Part shown: positions 61,946 to 64,000 of the stretch, piece by piece
Layout of the letters: the number at the start of each line of letters is the position of its first letter
Position numbering within the stretch: the stretch's first letter is position 1
Assembly (NCBI GenBank): GCA_965247425.1
Contig: OZ252023.1
Span: 5,580,001-5,644,000 of the forward strand
From: CAZOZZ01 sp965247425
GTDB lineage: Bacteria; Acidobacteriota; Terriglobia; 20CM-2-55-15
Direction: 5' to 3'
Length of the DNA stretch: 64,000 nucleotides
Translations under genes and position numbers: made by a program
The notes under the pieces: model-generated
The model's input: the letters and a program-made list of their open reading frames with translations, nothing else
What the model was told of the DNA's origin: nothing
The model's database searches: none

Positions 61946-64000
61946 ATGACCAGACGCAGCATTGCCACTTTAGGGACTCTAGTTCTTTGCCTGGCTGTGG
62001 GTGCCGGCACGAATCTGGCGGAGCAACAGGTGTCCCAGCCAGAGGGAACCGCCGGGACGATGACTTTAGAATCGCAGCAGGCGTTGGTCGATCAGTATTG
62101 TGTCTTCTGCCACGACGATGTCGAACGGTCCGGAGACATGTCGCTGTCCGAACTCGACCTGGCGCACCCGGAAGAAAACCCGGAGTTGGCCGAAAAGATC
62201 ATCCGCAAACTCCGCGCGGGCATCATGCCGCCGCCCGGACAGGCCCGACCGGTGGACACGGTCCGCCTCTCTTTTGTGGCATCCCTGGAATCGGCGATAG
62301 ACCGGTCCGTGGGTTCCAGAATAAATCCCGGCCAGCGTAGTTTTCAACGTCTGACCCGAACCGAGTACGCCCGTTCGGTTCGCGATCTTCTCGACATCGA
62401 CGTGGACGTTGCCCCGTTTCTCCCGCCCGACACCGTGAGCGAGAGCTTTGACAACATTGCCGACAACCAGTCGTCTTCGGCGACGCTGATGGAAGGATAC
62501 ATGCGCGCGGCCAACAGGATCAGCCGTCTGGCGCTGGGTGATCCGAATTCGAGCCCCACTTCGACGACCTATCGCCCTCCGCGCACCGGTTCGCAGATGC
62601 GCCACATTCCCGGCACCCCCTTCGGCACTCGCGGCGGCATTGCCGTGGAGCACAACTTCCTCGCCGACGGCGAGTACACGTTCAGGTTGCTGCTATACGG
62701 CGGCCGGACAGGCAGCCTTTTCGGGAATTCGATACGCGGCGAGCAAATCGAAGTCGCCGTCAACGGCGAACGAGTGGCGTTGCTGGACATCGACCACACT
62801 CTGACCCAGTCGTCTCCGGACGGTTTGAACCTGCGGACCGAGCCGATCTCGATCGCCGCCGGTCCCCAGAAAGTGTCGGCTTCCTTTATCGAGGGTTATT
62901 CCGGTTTGGTCGACGACCTGGTGGCCCCGATCGAACACACGCTGGCGGACCGCACAACGGGAACGCTGGCGCAGCTCACGCATCGGCCGCATCTGCGTGA
63001 ACTGGAGATCAAGGGGCCTTTCGAAGTGACAGGCGTTTCAGATTCTCGGAGCCGTAGCAAGATCTTTACCTGTCGTCCCACCTCAGTTGACGATGAGCAG
63101 GTGTGCGCCGAGCAGATCGTGTCCGAAATGGCGCGTCAGGCATTTCGCAGACCTCCAAGCGCCGAGGACCTCGAGGGTCTGATGACCCTCTACGACGCCG
63201 CGCGGGCTTCCGGCGATTTTGATTTAGGAATCCGAACGGCGCTGCAGGCCATCCTGGCGAGTCCCCGGTTCCTGTTCCGATTCGAAAACCTGCCGACTGG
63301 AATCGGGCCGGGTGAGAGCTACACGATCAGCGACCTCGAGCTGGCGTCCCGGCTGTCGTATTTTCTGTGGGCGAGCGCTCCCGACGGTGAATTGATAGAA
63401 GTTGCCAGTGCCGGGCGACTGCGGGATGAAGCGGAATTGGAGCTTCAGGTCCGTCGGATGCTCTCGGATCCGCGCGCGGAGTCGCTGTCGACGAAATTTG
63501 CCAGGCAATGGCTGCGGTTGGCCGACCTCGAGAAGATCGACCCGGATTTCCTGATATATCCCCAGTACGACGCCATCCTGGCGCGGGCCTTGAACCGCGA
63601 GACCGAATTGTTCTTCGACAGCATCGTCCGCGAAGACCGCAACGTCCTGGACCTGCTCCGGGCGGACTACACGTTCATTAATGAGCGGGTGGCTTCCCAC
63701 TACCGCATACCGAACATTTCCGGTCCCGAGTTCGAACGATATGTATGGGACGACGAGAATCGGAGGGGACTCCTGGGCCACGGCAGCATTCTGACGTTGA
63801 CGTCGGTGGCCGACAGGACGTCGGCCGTGCAGCGAGGCAAGTGGATCATGGAGGTGTTCTTCGGCGCGCCCCCTCCGCCCCCCCCGCCCAACGTCCCGGA
63901 GTTGGAGAAGACCGAAGGTGTCGTCGACGGAAGGGTTCTGACATTGTCGGAGCGCATGGAGATGCATCGCTCGAACCCGTCCTGTAATTCCTGTCACCGG
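61946..64000 (+). CDS. Triad gene A3: secreted DUF1592-type cytochrome-like protein, cut by the right edge
   Basis: Six hundred and eighty-five codons with no stop before the window ends. A signal segment (IATLGTLVLCLAVGAGTNLA) and the heme motif CVFCH near residue 52 are followed by the same domain order as A1 and A2. The sequence stops within DUF1588 at CNSCH, the second heme motif, so only about 125 residues should be missing. It is the most diverged of the three. GAGGAAG lies before the ATG. B3 and C3 are expected beyond the edge but cannot be seen. Confidence 0.9.
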   Translation, partial: MTRRSIATLGTLVLCLAVGAGTNLAEQQVSQPEGTAGTMTLESQQALVDQYCVFCHDDVERSGDMSLSELDLAHPEENPELAEKIIRKLRAGIMPPPGQARPVDTVRLSFVASLESAIDRSVGSRINPGQRSFQRLTRTEYARSVRDLLDIDVDVAPFLPPDTVSESFDNIADNQSSSATLMEGYMRAANRISRLALGDPNSSPTSTTYRPPRTGSQMRHIPGTPFGTRGGIAVEHNFLADGEYTFRLLLYGGRTGSLFGNSIRGEQIEVAVNGERVALLDIDHTLTQSSPDGLNLRTEPISIAAGPQKVSASFIEGYSGLVDDLVAPIEHTLADRTTGTLAQLTHRPHLRELEIKGPFEVTGVSDSRSRSKIFTCRPTSVDDEQVCAEQIVSEMARQAFRRPPSAEDLEGLMTLYDAARASGDFDLGIRTALQAILASPRFLFRFENLPTGIGPGESYTISDLELASRLSYFLWASAPDGELIEVASAGRLRDEAELELQVRRMLSDPRAESLSTKFARQWLRLADLEKIDPDFLIYPQYDAILARALNRETELFFDSIVREDRNVLDLLRADYTFINERVASHYRIPNISGPEFERYVWDDENRRGLLGHGSILTLTSVADRTSAVQRGKWIMEVFFGAPPPPPPPNVPELEKTEGVVDGRVLTLSERMEMHRSNPSCNSCHR

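Overview
This window looks like a chromosomal segment of a Gram-negative bacterium. It has lipid A synthesis (lpxB), peptidoglycan synthesis (murA), lipoprotein maturation (lgt) and a run of housekeeping translation genes, and GC content is fairly high throughout. The right-hand part is packed with secreted DUF1592-type cytochrome proteins, Tat-exported DUF1552 proteins and secreted ankyrin-repeat proteins. That combination is typical of Acidobacteriota and some Planctomycetota/Verrucomicrobiota. Acidobacteriota is my best guess, but this is inference from gene content only. There is no rRNA, tRNA, CRISPR array or complete insertion sequence that I can see.

Layout. 1-4.5 kb: cysK (cut by the left edge), a secreted LysM protein, and the overlapping pgsA-AMMECR1-lgt run. 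4.6-4.9 kb: a MITE-like element with nested inverted repeats. 4.9-9.1 kb: sugar nucleotidyltransferase, phosphohexomutase, ECF sigma factor and its zinc-finger anti-sigma. 9.0-14.0 kb (minus strand): murA, an exported AarF/UbiB-like kinase homologue, a small secreted protein and lpxB. 14.07-14.32 kb: a second MITE-like element. 14.3-16.7 kb: GNAT protein and a secreted TPR plus double-retropepsin protein. 16.7-20.9 kb: rplM-rpsI-rpsB-(terminator)-tsf-pyrH-frr. 21-27 kb: tsaD, mtnA, gatB, small enzymes and a secreted TPR protein. 27.5-30.1 kb: an ABC exporter whose second permease is frameshifted. 30.1-31.1 kb: a gene-poor stretch. 31-50 kb: mostly minus-strand small metabolic and stress-type enzymes (GNAT, VOC, PHP, DinB-like, PQQ dehydrogenase, PhyH, ahcY with an ArsR-methyltransferase fusion, dcd, D-aminopeptidase, cyclophilin). 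50.2-64.0 kb: two complete and one truncated copy of a three-gene module on the plus strand.

The most interesting part is the 50-64 kb block. The gene order is A1-B1-C1-A2-B2-C2-A3, where A is a diheme-type DUF1587/1595/1592/1588/1585 protein, B a twin-arginine-exported DUF1552 protein and C an ankyrin-repeat protein with an Arg-Gly-rich linker and a conserved CVSC C-terminus. The tandem duplication, tight spacing and shared secretion signals suggest a periplasmic or cell-surface three-protein system of unknown function.

A second recurring theme is that several first genes (1258, 4942, 26260, 33167 and 43586) have a promoter-like -10 hexamer a few bases before the start codon and no Shine-Dalgarno sequence, so their mRNAs may be leaderless or nearly so. 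Genes inside operons mostly have clear Shine-Dalgarno sites.
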